NCBI RefSeq assembly: GCF_037975245.1
Contig: NC_092579.1
Span: forward strand, 441,001-505,000
Source: Apostichopus japonicus
Taxonomy: Eukaryota > Echinodermata > Holothuroidea > Aspidochirotida > Stichopodidae
Direction of reading: 5' to 3'
Length of the DNA stretch: 64,000 nt
Part shown: positions 35,747-48,044 of the stretch, in pieces
How the letters are laid out: each line of letters starts with the position of its first letter
How positions within the stretch are numbered: the first letter of the stretch is position 1
Notes under the pieces: generated by a model
What the model was told of the DNA's origin: nothing
Seen by the model: only the letters and a program-made list of their open reading frames with translations
Databases searched by the model: none
Position numbers and translations under genes: made by a program

Positions 35747-37452
35747 CAGTGGCGTAGCCAGCGGGGGGAGGGTGGGGGCAGGGGGCGGGAGCCCCCAGTT
35801 GAAATGCTCGCCCCCCCACTTGCCCCCCCAAATGGAATTATTGCCTGAGAAAAAAAAAACTTGAATGCACACTAAATATGCATTGCTGGGCCTATGTGCA
35901 TATTACCATGGTTTTTATGCAATTTTTATTCTTTACCTTTTACCTAATTCTCTATCTGCGAAATTGGGTAGCCAAAATAAAAATCACTTCCATGGGAACA
36001 TTGCCTTGAAAAAGAATTTGACCTAAGCAGCAGCGCAAAAAACGCCACTGTCTTTGTATTGTCAAATGTGGAAACGGGTTGGCAATTTAATTAAACGGTC
36101 TCCGCGGCACTCACAAGCGGAGACTACGTTCAGTTTATGTTCACATGGTTATCCCTGATCCCTGGATTGTGTTCCGAAATGATTCACACGTGAGTGACGT
36201 GTATGGCAGAATGAATATCACAGTATTTAGAAACAATTTGCATTTTGACTGAAACTTACAACATGTTTTGCTACGCCTACGCGACCAATCGCGATGTGTT
36301 TCTTGGGTTAGGTACATTCAACACAGAACAGCCTAGTAGTCTATATATACGTTTGTGTTTCCGTAGTGAGCTCATAGGCCCGAGGTGACCAGACGTCCCC
36401 GATTTTCGGGGACAGTCCCCGATTACAGTGTGCTGTCCCCGATGAACAAGTGTCCCCGAAAATGTCCCCGATTCGTAGAAATGTTCAGGAATTCCGAAAA
36501 TATCCCACATTTCTAGTAAAATAATTGTTAAAAAAAAATTTAGTCAAGTGTGCAGTCGCAGAACGGAACTTATAACCAGTATTTCAGGTGGGCCAGTGTA
36601 AAGTGGAAACACTGTTAAAAATATGCTAGATCGATCTAGCCTAGCACTCTTTCGACCTTATAAATGGCAACTACGGTGACACAACCACACTTACAGTGTG
36701 AGCATGAGCAAATCACAAGCTCTCAAAGCACCACGTAAAGTAAGTGGATTTCATTTAAGAAAAAGCTACATTTTTGAAAATAAAATTGATTTAAAAAGTG
36801 CTTCATAGTATCACCATTTTACATCTAAGCACCTTAGGCACTTGAAAATTTTCCAAAGGGGAGGTGGACAGCCCCTCCCTTTAAACCCCTCCCCCATATC
36901 AGTCACGCAATAAATATCCCCGATTTCAGTCACGAAAATATGGTCACCTTACGGCGGTGTAATAGGGCGCGAAATTCGTCAATAAGTTCGCAGACAGTCA
37001 TCAGAATAGGCGAATTAACCTTCGCTAGACTGTTTGAATGAGCCCTAGAAAGTGCAAAAGAAGGGCCCGAAGGGGGAATGATAACATCTTTTGTTGATTG
37101 GGGGGGGGGGGGGTGGTTACACTCCCAGGCAAGTCAGATATCATGCTGATCATCTTTGAATACTGACAGAAAGAACATAGTCTATTCAGATTTTTAAAGA
37201 GAATTATCGATGACTTTTTCAGTGATCTGTTTTATCGTTAATAATACCTATGTGGAAATAACATAAAACGTCAGCTAACTAGAGTGACCATCTGTACCCT
37301 ACATTGCTGACACGATACCCGATTTGCCACAGTTTGTCATGCAAACTGTTTGGTATGTCTTTTGTACTAGCTTAGTCTGCCCCACCAATCAGACCCTTCG
37401 CCCCCCCCCCTTTGCCCCCCCCCCCAGATGGAAAAGTCTGGCTACGCCACTG
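35747..37452. mobile_element. Non-autonomous hAT-type element, 1.7 kb
   Basis: Terminal inverted repeats CAGTGGCGTAGCCAG (start) and CTGGCTACGCCACTG (end) are bounded by an exact 8-bp duplication ATGGCCAA at 35739-35746 and 37453-37460. CAGNGG-type ends and 8-bp duplications are hallmarks of the hAT superfamily. No transposase ORF is visible inside. G- and C-runs flank the termini internally (35760-35830, 37400-37430). A second, older element seems nested at about 36378-36953. Confidence 0.9.
36378..36953. mobile_element. Candidate nested element with GGTGACC...GGTCACC ends
   Basis: The left end reads GAGGTGACCAGACGTCCCCG and the right end ATATGGTCACCTT; both sides contain repeated GTCCCCGATT motifs. 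No target-site duplication could be fixed, so the boundaries are approximate. Confidence 0.45.
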
Positions 37453-37497
37453 ATGGCCAAGATGACGCCATTCCATATACAACATTAACAAGGGGTA

Positions 37498-37740
37498 TTG
37501 AATGGGCACCGACAGTTACGGATCGACCTAAAGAAGGACATTCCCTCCTTCCAGTTCATTGCTGGTCATAAACCCTCGTGCAGGAATCCCAGTCAGCCTC
37601 GTATCTGCTTCAGGTGTTGGGAGACCGGACACGGGGCCAAGGGCTGCCCAAATAAGAAGTGCGGGCGCTGTTCCTTTACGATGGATGGTTTCGACCGACG
37701 TCCATTAAAGCAAGAGGAACATACATCATTTGTTCATTAA
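37498..37740 (+). pseudogene. CCHC zinc-knuckle scrap of a retroelement-type protein
   Basis: Up to 80 codons (ending VH, TAA) contain CFRCWETGHGAKGCP, a clean C-x2-C-x4-H-x4-C knuckle, followed by the start of a second (CGRC) that decays into unrelated sequence. The preceding VPxF-like stretch and KPSCRNPSQPRICFRC resemble the C-terminal part of Gag/ORF1-like proteins of retroelements. It starts only 38 bp after the target-site duplication of the hAT element. No splice context or upstream coding sequence survives. Confidence 0.5.
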
Positions 37741-37753
37741 TCAAACGATTGAT

Positions 37754-37840
37754 TCTAAAAATAGTATATATATATGTGTATATATATATTTATATATGCT
37801 ATATATATAGCATATATATATATATTTATATTTATATAAT
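37754..37840. repeat. AT-rich microsatellite with palindromic core
   Basis: TA-rich repeats surround GCTATATATATAGC, a perfect 14-bp palindrome. Confidence 0.85.
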
Positions 37841-37853
37841 TGCAAATCGTAAT

Positions 37854-37930
37854 GAGCCTCCACCGGGATTCGAACCCGGGCCTCCCTATCTGTACGCGGA
37901 CACCCTATAACCAACTCGGCTATGGACGCT
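37854..37930 (-). mobile_element. tRNA-derived SINE head or tRNA pseudogene
   Basis: On the minus strand the A box TAGCCGAGTTGG and B box GGTTCGAATCC fit the Pol III consensus. The T-arm CCGGG/CCCGG pairs perfectly and the acceptor-like ends (GCGTCCA/TGGAGGC) pair with one mismatch. The anticodon stem is broken, so a working tRNA is unlikely. Confidence 0.6.
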
Positions 37931-38039
37931 GAATGTAAATTAAAAGGGACTGTTTGGAAACAGCGAAAAGCTACACTTAGCCTATATATAGACTGTATAG
38001 ATGATATTCTGACACAGTAGCCTATGTGCAATAGAATTC

Positions 38040-39272
38040 AAATGGTAACGGCTGCGCAAAGCTCAAAACGGTTGTTTGGCTTTGAAACGTCACTTTTGCA
38101 GCCACCAAATAAACTATAAGTGAAGGTTATTGTGTTGCTATGTGACCAGAGCAGGTGTGTAGAATGTTGATAACACATGCTAAGCACAACACATACTGAA
38201 GGGGTGGACGTTACTCTAGTCTTATTTGCATATAAGAAGCGGGTCTGTTAATTGTTGTTGTTATCATTCACTTCTGCCGGGTTATACAACTACAGGTTAT
38301 ATTGCAAATGTACCTCTAAAACTGAGACTGGTTTGAACTGGACCAAAATCTGGTGAAACTTTATGAACGCATCTAACAACAACATAATAAGTTCATTTTG
38401 CTCTGTAATGTCCAACTCCCGAGGAAAATGATAAGGTTTTCTTACAAGCGAGTAGCATTGTGAACTAAATTCTTATTTAGAGAACATTGACAACTAAGCA
38501 AACATTCCAAAATAACCATTTTTTGAAGGAGAAGTCAACGACAAAATTATAATAGGAAGTAACTTTCTTGCAGAACAAACCACGTGATGACATCACCATA
38601 CCACTACTGTCATCCAATCCTGGAGTAAGGAATGCTTTATATGGTAAGAATGGCTTACATTCAAACAAACATATCTAGAGCTAGGAACAAGATTTTGAGA
38701 TAGAGTTTTGAGTAACAGCGGAAACCTCTTGTTCCTTTGTATTTAAGTGTCAAATCGTGAGCCACCTGAATATCTTTTCAACAAACCACACCATGATTTT
38801 CTCGGCGCCGAGTACCAACGGCCGTATCGCGTAATCGTCGCCAAATTGTACAACGTCTGATCTTTCGTTGACACTTCGCGTTGAAATACATCAAGTTTGG
38901 CAGATTTCCAATATTTTGAACGACTTGTATCAAGTTCATTGTTTACTTAGTTTCAACCATTTGCACCTGTTTATCCTTCATGTCGAGGCCACCGAATACT
39001 ATGTCAGTCGGTTTTCTTTGATTCGTCATGTAATCAAGGTTTCATATCAAAATCGTAAACATGGTCTCTGCGGATCATAGAAATATTTTGAAGATTATCT
39101 TTGCGAAAGGGTGGCACAATCCAAATTTAGCTTTACAACATGAACAGAAGATACATATATTGCATAGTGTAACAAGAAATATTAATATTATCTTCAAATT
39201 GTCCCTGTTTCTCCTACCAAAGAGAGAAACACGAAAATCCTTTCAGTTGAATTTCTTCTCGTCTGTATTAGG

Positions 39273-39328
<56 letters not shown>

Positions 39329-41130
39329 CTCACTTTTTATCATAATATACCTTCCTCTTTCATAAATTTGCTGGTAAACGTTTGGATAAATTTGTCATTC
39401 TCAACACGTGATTAATTTAATTTCAAGAGCTGATAATCGCACGTGCAGTGCTTTTGTTACGTGGTTGAAAACAATTTGATCTGATTTAAAGTACGAATGT
39501 AGTAAAATCGATATTTTTGACAAGTAATCAGTTTCTGTAACTGGACGACTATAGGATCACCTGATCGTCACATGACCATCATCTGACAGTCATTGTCGCA
39601 ATGAATCCAATACCGTGGGCTACCTGCATTAGTCAGGATAATGTCCATCAAATGGATGTAAATTTAATCAGTAACATGGATTATTAGACCTAAAAATTAA
39701 TGAACGATGAATATCAGCAACTTAAACATATTCATCCTCATACACACAATTACATTTATAGGTCGGCATTTGTTTCGGTTACTGTGGTGATGATATTTGG
39801 CGACGATTGTATGCATAGAAAACTAGGCATAAATAGAACGATGCCATCTGCGCTTTTCTGTTTTGAAAATCTGTGGCCCGAGAACTTGAGAAATAATAAT
39901 CTTTGACTACAAAATACAGCACCGAATATTTTCAGGGAACGACAAGATTGGATATTAACATTTATTAACATAAGTTTGGTAGTTTTCCAGTGTATCTGTT
40001 TCACAACAATTCTAATGACTACGGAATTCTTCTGGAAACATTATTTATTGGCTTGAAAAGTAACAAACTCATTCACACAAAAAAAACAATTCCAACAAAC
40101 ATGATAAAATTAACAAAGAAACAAAAGAAGGCAAAATGTTAAATTCTTGAGAAAGATTAGCCTTCCCGTTAAAGAGAATAAGCAGAATTCAGGATTACTA
40201 CACAAATCTGATCGCAGAAAATATTTCTCATTAATGTAAAATGAAATGCAAGCTCTGATCTGGTGAAACTGAAAACCTCCTCTTCCAACAATCATCGTTT
40301 CCGTGGAAACAACTTAAAAATGTCCATGCGTGAGCGTTCCTTGCAGAGATTACAATTCAACTGGCGCTTCAGAAGATGACTTTCACAAATTCAACGACTT
40401 CCTGTTATGAAATTCACTTGATGAAAAATGGTAAATATATACATTTTTAGAATTGTGATTGCCTTATACAACCTTCAAATTGACCCTTCATACAGTGCCG
40501 TGGAAACATTTAATTGGTCAATGGATCATTGAATCAATTGAAATATCGTCATAAAGATTCCCCATTAAAGACATATGCACTCTACTTAAAAATACTGATT
40601 TCAGTTTGAAAGGCGAAAGAAAAAGCTATAATCGGTGCTTCTTTAACTGTCACCATCATGGTTTTGTTTCTCTTCTATAAGTATTGAATTGGTAATGATC
40701 ATGTGAAGTCACGTAACCAAGGTAACACGTTTACAAGCCACTATTAAAAGGTGGATTGAAAATAATATTTACTTATATTTTAGTTGTAGTGAAATTAATT
40801 CAAAAGTTTACATCAATCATTGATACGGTAAGTGAGAACTACGTAAACTTGATTACGTCAGCATATTAATAATCGAATATGAAACATACACTCTTTTCTA
40901 GAAGCAATTTACCTAAGACGATGGTTGTTTGAAGCCTGATATAGCTATACTTGATTATTATTTAAATTATTCCCTCATATAGCTTTAAATCATTGCCAAT
41001 TTTGTTTAATTTTTATGCTTGTTTGTCGATACTGCAATCTACACTAAAGTTAAGTGTGGTCGCTTTGAGCGATATAAATGAAAAGCAGGAATTGTAACAT
41101 TGGAATAAAATGATAGCAGCTATTGAGGAG
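38040..41130. other. Spacer without a recognised gene
   Basis: AT-rich sequence with a (TA)n tract at 39273-39322. ORFs of up to 94 codons cover the TA repeat or lack any supportive feature. Confidence 0.45.
39273..39322. repeat. (TA)n microsatellite
   Basis: About 25 TA units. Confidence 0.97.
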
Positions 41131-41139
41131 CATATATCG

Positions 41140-42035
41140 TATACCGTGCGTGTGACCAGGGAGGTTAAAGGTATACCGTGCGTGTGATCAGGGAGGTTTA
41201 AGGTATACCGTGCGTGTGATCAGGGAGGTTTAAGGTATACCGTGCGTGTGATCAGGGAGGTTTAAGGTATACCGTGCGTGTGACCAGGGAGGTTTAAGGT
41301 ATACCGTGCGTGTGATCAGGGAGGTTTAAGGTATACCGTGCGTGTGATCAGGGAGGTTAAAGGTATACCGTGCGTGTGACCAGGGAGGTTAAAGGTATAC
41401 CGTGCGTGTGATCATGGAGGTTAAAGGTATACCGTGCGTGTGATCAGGGAGGTTTAAGGTATACCGTGCGTGTGATCAGGGAGGTTTAAGGTATACCGTG
41501 CGTGTGACCAGGGAGGTTTAAGGTATACCGTGCGTGTGATCAGGGAGGTTTAAGGTATACCGTGCGTGTGATCAGGGAGGTTAAAGGTATACCGTGCGTG
41601 TGACCAGGGAGGTTAAAGGTATACCGTGCGTGTGATCAGGGAGGTTTAAGGTATACCGTGCGTGTGACCAGGGAGGTTAAAGGTATACCGTGCGTGTGAT
41701 CAGGGAGGTTTAAGGTATACCGTGCGTGTGATCAGGGAGGTTAAAGGTATACCGTGCGTGTGACCAGGGAGGTTAAAGGTATACCGTGCGTGTGATCAGG
41801 GAGGTTTAAGGTATACCGTGCGTGTGATCAGGGAGGTTTAAGGTATACCGTGCGTGTGATCAGGGAGGTTTAAGGTATACCGTGCGTGTGATCAGGGAGG
41901 TTTAAGGTATACCGTGCGTGTGATCAGGGAGGTTTAAGGTATACCGTGCGTGTGATCATGGAGGTTAAAGGTATACCGTGCGTGTGATCAGGGAGGTTAA
42001 AGGTATACCGTGCGTGTGATCAGGGAGGTTAAAGG
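41140..42035. repeat. 32-bp minisatellite, about 28 copies
   Basis: Unit GGTATACCGTGCGTGTGATC followed by AGGGAGGTTTAA. Two sites vary between units: GATC/GACC and GTTTAAG/GTTAAAG. Two units, near positions 9 and 26 of the array, share ATCATGG. The order of variants repeats in blocks of about seven units, showing block duplication. Confidence 0.96.
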
Positions 42036-42125
42036 AGACGAAATAATTCCAACTATCAAGAGCAACCAGAGACGTAACACTAGGCTGTTTATTGTTCATT
42101 GAACCAGGACCATCGTTTTCATTAT

Positions 42126-42128
<3 letters not shown>

Positions 42129-42209
<81 letters not shown>

Positions 42210-42230
42210 GTATATATATAGTATATAGCT
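42129..42230. repeat. (TA)n microsatellite, interrupted
   Basis: TA tracts interrupted by TACATATACATA and TATGTATA. Confidence 0.95.
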
Positions 42231-42860
42231 TATATTACGGATGCACAGAGGATCCATTTTGTCGTTAAGTTCTAGATGAGTTTGTAGTTTACATACTCAC
42301 ACGTCCCACCGCCCCTTGAAGTCTGTGTTCCTATCGATGGAACCATATTCCGCCACCCATGGCCAACTCTGTGGTACGGGTTTCCACGGTTTGGCTGCTA
42401 ATCAAAGCGAGTTCTTACAGACATTAGTGTGTCTCAAACTGAAATAAGTAAGTACTGTTGCTATTGAATGTCCATTTCACTGACCATGGTGCAATAGTAA
42501 CTTTGCAATTCTAAAGTAACAAATATCGCGGTCCCAAGTTATCATTCCAGTAACGGCCGTTTAGTTTAGACAGACACTGAACGGAAAGTACAAGATACGC
42601 AATCCTTTCTAACATGGTTGATTCAGGGTCATGTAAGGTACTCATACGCCGAAATAGCTTAAACAGAAAGCCGATTTTTGCGTGGATTAGACCCTTTTGA
42701 CCTCCGCACCATGGCATGTAGGACTCAGTCACTTGGGATGACTACAGACCATATCATATCTGTCCAGATCTTTGATTTGTTGTTATAAACTCTTTGGCCT
42801 TCCCCCACTCTTCCAACCTGTTTCTCTGTGACCGACTAACCCCACCATACCTGCATAGTA

Positions 42861-43278
42861 TGGCAAGCCATGTGGGACAAACACTGCATAATATATCCGC
42901 GTATTAATTGGAATTTATACGCGTATATATTATTAGCCAATCATATGGCTTAAATATATCCGCGTATTAATTCGAATATATACACGTATTAATTCGAATA
43001 TATACATGTATTAATTCGAATATATACACGTATTAAATAAAATACATATGGGGATTAAATCCAATATATGCACGGATTAATTAGAATATACACGAAAAAA
43101 CATTTCCGCTCTTGATGTAAACATATTCCAACGATAAATGTTTTGGCGGGCTCGCGAGATCGCTTCAAAAAGCGAAACTTTATACATGTACAACACATGT
43201 ATATTTGAATTAATCCGCGTATATATTCGAATTAATACGCGGATATATTATGCGGTGTTTGTCCCACATGGCTTGCCA
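42861..43278. mobile_element. TA-flanked MITE with about 60-bp inverted repeats
   Basis: Both ends read TGGCAAGCCATGTGGGACAA (the right end in inverse), and the match continues through CACYGCATAATATATCCGCG for about 60 bp. TA sits on each side (42859-42860, 43279-43280), as for Tc1/mariner-like insertions. The interior contains 22-24-bp tandem units of ATTAATTCGAATATATACACGT. No transposase is present. Confidence 0.8.
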
Positions 43279-44866
43279 TATACCTGTACTTTAGCAAGCA
43301 TAGTCATAGTTCCGACTGCATGCACGTGATGCTATATCAAACGTTTCTGTTTAAGCCATTATAGAGGCACGTGATGGAAGAGGGTGGCACAGTCATCCCA
43401 TCGTGCAGGTGTAACCAAATGTTTAAGTTAACACGTGGTGGCAACGACTCCTCTGAAACCAACTTTTTTTGTTGTCTTGGGTGGATGGGGTGCGTGTTAT
43501 GGTCTTTATCTTGAATAACCTATCCGTTTACAATATCATTTAACAATTGGTTCAGTTAGCCTCACAAACGTACACCCCTCCCCCTGCCGGACTGGGGGAT
43601 AAATAACAAGTATGAAAAAATGAGAGAACACGAGCGTTAACATGAAACATGAGGTATCCTTAGAATCTAGCTTTCCTTGTTACAGAGGTGGTGGCCATAT
43701 TGGAGGGGGAGGGGGATCAATCTGAAATACTAATTTTTGAGATTTATGGTAACGCGTTCTATGTGAAGAGAAGACTTTCTTGAGTTGACATTAAAGCTAA
43801 CAATCTACCTGTATATGAGCTGACAGTATCAAATATTGTCAACAAATACTGCTTTAAAAACTATCTATATATAAAACAGTGAGCTTGTTATTTCATACTT
43901 TATCAATTTCAAAAGTTAAGTGATCTCTAAAACAAAACCAAAAACATTTTTAATTTTGATTTCTAGGTCAAAATATGAAGAGAAAGTTGTTACGAGAGGG
44001 GAAAAATAACAAGAATGAAATAAAATAAAGTGTCGTTGCAAAATATAATAAAATAAGTTCCTCCAAAAACTGAAGAAGAAAAGCAATGAAACCATGGCAA
44101 CGATGAGCAACAATTTGAAAGTATCCTCATTTAATCTGAACTAAAACTAATTATTCAAGAACTAAACGTTTCTATAATTTAACCTTTGCTAGACAAGGGA
44201 AACTTTCTTTCAAAATGTTCGAAATTTGACTTCTCCAAATGGTCAATCAAAGAGATGACATATAGGAACAAACATAGAGTGAGTTTCTTAATCGTGTTTT
44301 TGAGAATGATCCGGTTACAGGAACAAGCGATTAGCTCTTGGGAAGTGTTAGTGTTAGTGTTAAATAAACCTGGGTTTTATTAAAATACTCTTTCTTATAA
44401 TCAGAGGGAAATGCCTATTTCATTAAATGACGCAGTGAAGTGAATTTAACTTTGATAATTGTATTGTAATTTCTAATTTTATCCCCAATCGATGCCTTAT
44501 ATATACCTAAACCATAATCACCGTCTTATATATTCCTGGATACGGGATTGTGTCCATCAGTGTTAGGCAGTCACTGGGCAATAAAGTTAGAAGTCCGGAT
44601 GTCTGCTCAAATCGTCAGAAAAATGGACAGAATTATTCCAAATAGTCAAACATTTTATATAAGTTAGCCAATCAGATTCCTCATAGCAGTCCTAGTTTAT
44701 GTTAGCTTATTGAGATGCATTAAGGTAAATAAAAGTACATATTACTATACGTGGTATACTGAGGAATTACTTGGTTTGTAACTATGCAAAACATGTGTAA
44801 TGGTCGATACATGTAGCTGTCTTTTAGTTATCTGTGATTTAATGTGGTCAGTTCGCTGTTTGGCTT
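43279..44866. other. Spacer without a recognised gene
   Basis: Nothing coding or RNA-like recognised; ORFs are short and unsupported. Confidence 0.4.
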
Positions 44867-45146
44867 CAGGCGCGGATCCAGGGGGTGGGGGTAGGGTAGG
44901 GGTGGATGGCATACAGCCCTCCTTTTTAATCCCCTCAAAATAAAAATAGATATTCACACGACCTTTTTGTAGAACTAATTATATACTTATAAATACCCAA
45001 AATATGGGTGTAAATATAGGATGTACCATTTGAAGCATCGGAAATTTTTTATTCGTGTCTGGGGAGGAACCACATACCCCTGGAGTCTGCTTCAACGATC
45101 TAATGGGCACACCGGTTCCTTTTGAAAATTCTGGATCCTCCCCATG
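44867..45146. mobile_element. Candidate eroded MITE with GGATCCAG ends
   Basis: The left end CAGGCGCGGATCCAGGGGG resembles the CAGTGGCGGATCCAG type of terminal repeat. The right side has CTGGATCCTCCCCATG in inverse orientation. No clean 8-bp duplication is present, so the call is tentative. Confidence 0.4.
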
Positions 45147-45314
45147 GCTGCAAATATTATTTTTCGGCATGTGTAGCTAACGTGTACTCTGTTTTAAGAC
45201 AATGTTTTATAGCTGAACGTTATGCATATATGCATAATTCCCTGAATATGTGAACGATGTCAGCACAATCTTATGCGACGGTACTTAGTGTACATGTCCG
45301 TACAGGGGTTAGGG

Positions 45315-45635
45315 CAGGGGTTCCCTAACTGGGGTGCATATGACCCAGTGGGTGCGTGAGTCCATCCAAGGGGGGTTCGTTAGACGTTTCAGAAAGTCAA
45401 AACTAGACTAGAGAACTTTTTGTTGAACTAAAATCTGATATATCATATAATTTAGTAATGTACAAAAGTCGTACCTATCGTCAAACTCTACAATATTACA
45501 CTATGAACTTGATCTTTCACGAAGCACTGTTATAACAATGACTCAGAACATGTCTCGAAAAGTTGGGGCTTCGTGACAACTCTGACATCCACAGGGGGTT
45601 CGTGGGGGTGGGGTGGGGGAGTTAGGGAAACCCTG
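45315..45635. mobile_element. hAT-type MITE, 321 bp
   Basis: Ends CAGGGGTTCCCTAACT and AGTTAGGGAAACCCTG are inverted repeats with one difference, flanked by an exact 8-bp duplication GGTTAGGG (45307-45314 and 45636-45643). No coding capacity. Confidence 0.92.
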
Positions 45636-45643
45636 GGTTAGGG

Positions 45644-46655
45644 ATAGCGTTGCCAATACACCGTTACCGTGAGGAGTTTGCTTTACAGTGTCGTCGTGGT
45701 TCTTTCTTAATGAAAAGCTGTTTGGGATTTTCGGAAGTATTATCAAACCTTGCAGGTTTTATTGGAAGGAAGACGAAGATTGACCAAACTAAGCTGCAAT
45801 CTGTTCTTCTTTAAATGGACCTTAACTGATGAATGTTTATGAATTGTTTCGATATATATATGTCGTCGTCCAGACACTTTTAACTATTTATTAAAATGCA
45901 TATTAGAAATCTTGAACAATTCTGACTTAGTTTTCTCAGTCTTTGAAATCAAACGTGGCAGATTGGACTTAAAGGTGTTAGGGGAATTTTATGCAATAAA
46001 ATATCAAGTTACGCTAAATGTTTCATGAATAATGTCGTTTACTTTAGTGCGCCAGGATATGTGTATATACATGTTGTTGTGGGAAACACATAACTGAAAT
46101 GAAATTATTAAGAACCTTTCAGTTTTTGGGACTACGGTAGATTATCACCCGCACCAACTACAAAGATTTATAGATAACTGACTTAACAATATTCCTTTCT
46201 TCTCACTTATGTGATATTTTTCTTCATTTATAAGCCCCTATCTCCCATCAGTTTTATCATTCACAAAGCGCCACTTGAGTGAGTTTGGCACGAAATATTT
46301 TGGGGTCGCTGGTAACTGGAACAGCACTGTACACTTAGGGCAGAGGTCATCCATTGGTTAGCACATGCAAAAGTGATTACATACACATCATTAACGTTCC
46401 TATTGAAAGCGATATATCATTAAGGTTCATCGGTGGTTGAATACTCTGGCAAATCCATTTGAGGACAACATTGCAGTTATAATGTAGCTTGCATGAGCAA
46501 AACACACTGCGCGCCGTCACGTATATGTCACATACCGTCTGCAGGCTAAATCATCCCACATATCTTTCGTTGCCAGATGCAATGCAAACTTTACGCAATT
46601 CGTCTCAATGCATGATAATGATAATCCTATCTTCTTTTTCGACGACAACTAATGC
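45644..46655. other. Spacer without a recognised gene
   Basis: AT-rich; nothing recognised. Confidence 0.4.
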
Positions 46656-46660
46656 AAATC

Positions 46661-47448
46661 ATAGGCCTACATACACGTAGGCCTACATACACACAACACG
46701 TCTTGTTTATATATGGAACATTAAGTACGTAGGCCTACATACACACAACCAGACAAACACACGTCTTGTTTATTTATTGAACATAAAGTACGTAGGCCTA
46801 CATACTGTACACACAACCAAACATACACACGTCTTGTTTATGTATTGAACATTAAGTACGTAGGCCTACATACACACAAACATACATACACGTTTTGTTT
46901 ATTTATGGAACATTAAGTACGTATGCCTACATACACACAACCAGACACACACACGTCTTGTTTATGTATTGAACATTAAGTACGTAGGCCTACATACACA
47001 CAAACACACATACACGTTTTGTTTATTTATGGAACATTAAGTACGTATGCCTACATACACACAACCAGACACACACACGTCTTGTTTATGTATTGAACAT
47101 TAAGTACGTATGCCTACATACACACAACCAGACACACACACGTCTTGTTTATGTATTGAACATAAAGTACGTAGGCCTACATACACACAAACACACATAC
47201 ACGTTTTGTTTATTTATGGAACATTAAGTACGTATGCCTACATACACACAACCAGACACACACACGTCTTGTTTATGTATTGAACATTAAGTACGTAGGC
47301 CTACATACACACAACACGTCTTGTTTATATATGGAACATTAAGTACGTATGCCTACATACACACAACCAGACACACGTCTTGTTTATGTATTGAACATAA
47401 AGTACGTAGGCCTACATACACACAACCACGCATACACACATCTTGTTT
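46661..47448. repeat. About 62-bp minisatellite containing TAGGCCTA, about 12 copies
   Basis: Units run GTACGTAGGCCTACATACAC, then ACAACCAGACACACACACGT, then CTTGTTTATGTATTGAACATTAA. Two main subtypes (TAGGCCTA versus TATGCCTA; CGTCTTG versus CGTTTTG) alternate. Confidence 0.94.
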
Positions 47449-47485
47449 TCTGCTGTATTAGTTTTACGTACCCTATGACATTTAC

Positions 47486-48036
47486 CAGGCGCGGCGGAAC
47501 GGGAAAATTATTGGGGGGGGGGGGGCTAATGTGTGGAGACTATGAGAGCCGTAGACTATCTAAGCGGAGCGCCACCATCGGTTGGCGCGGATCGTACAAG
47601 AAAATTTTGGGTTTTTCAAACCCCAGATGGCCGGAAACGGCACTTCCCGAGTGTTTTATGCTGCGAATACCTAGCCCTAAAATATGGGTCTCAAGCCTGC
47701 AATTTCTCAAATTGCACGTAAAAATCTGTAAAAACATTGTAATTTGTATATTCGATGGTGATTTAAGAGAGTAGCTATTACTCATAGTGTACTCGCAAAG
47801 ACGTTTTTGAGTGTAGTAAATTACTACTTGCAATTAAATGCAATAATTAAATAAATGTCATGAGAAAAAACAGAAAGCATTTCTTATTGTCAACAAATGG
47901 GTAATTCCAAAACCATGTGCAGGAGCCTTGGTAAATATTGGGGGGGGGGGCTTATCATGCATTTGCCCCCTCAACTTTTTCATTGGGGGGGGCTGAGCCC
48001 CCCCAAGCCCCCCCCCCCCCGGTTCCGCCGCCACTG
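47486..48036. mobile_element. hAT-type non-autonomous element, 551 bp
   Basis: Ends CAGGCGCGGCGGAACGGG and CCGGTTCCGCCGCCACTG are inverted repeats with small differences, bounded by an exact 8-bp duplication ACATTTAC (47478-47485 and 48037-48044). Subterminal G- and C-runs face inward. ORFs inside (up to 141 codons, partly from the adjoining minisatellite) have no transposase motif. Confidence 0.9.
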
Positions 48037-48044
48037 ACATTTAC

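Noticed and set aside
45100-45170. Right end of a GGATCC-type MITE with target-site duplication
   Set aside because: Flanks share only about five bases (TGGCT), so the duplication could not be confirmed; kept only as a low-confidence element.
47349-47774. 141-codon ORF
   Set aside because: It begins in the 62-bp minisatellite and continues into a hAT MITE; no transposase or host domain.
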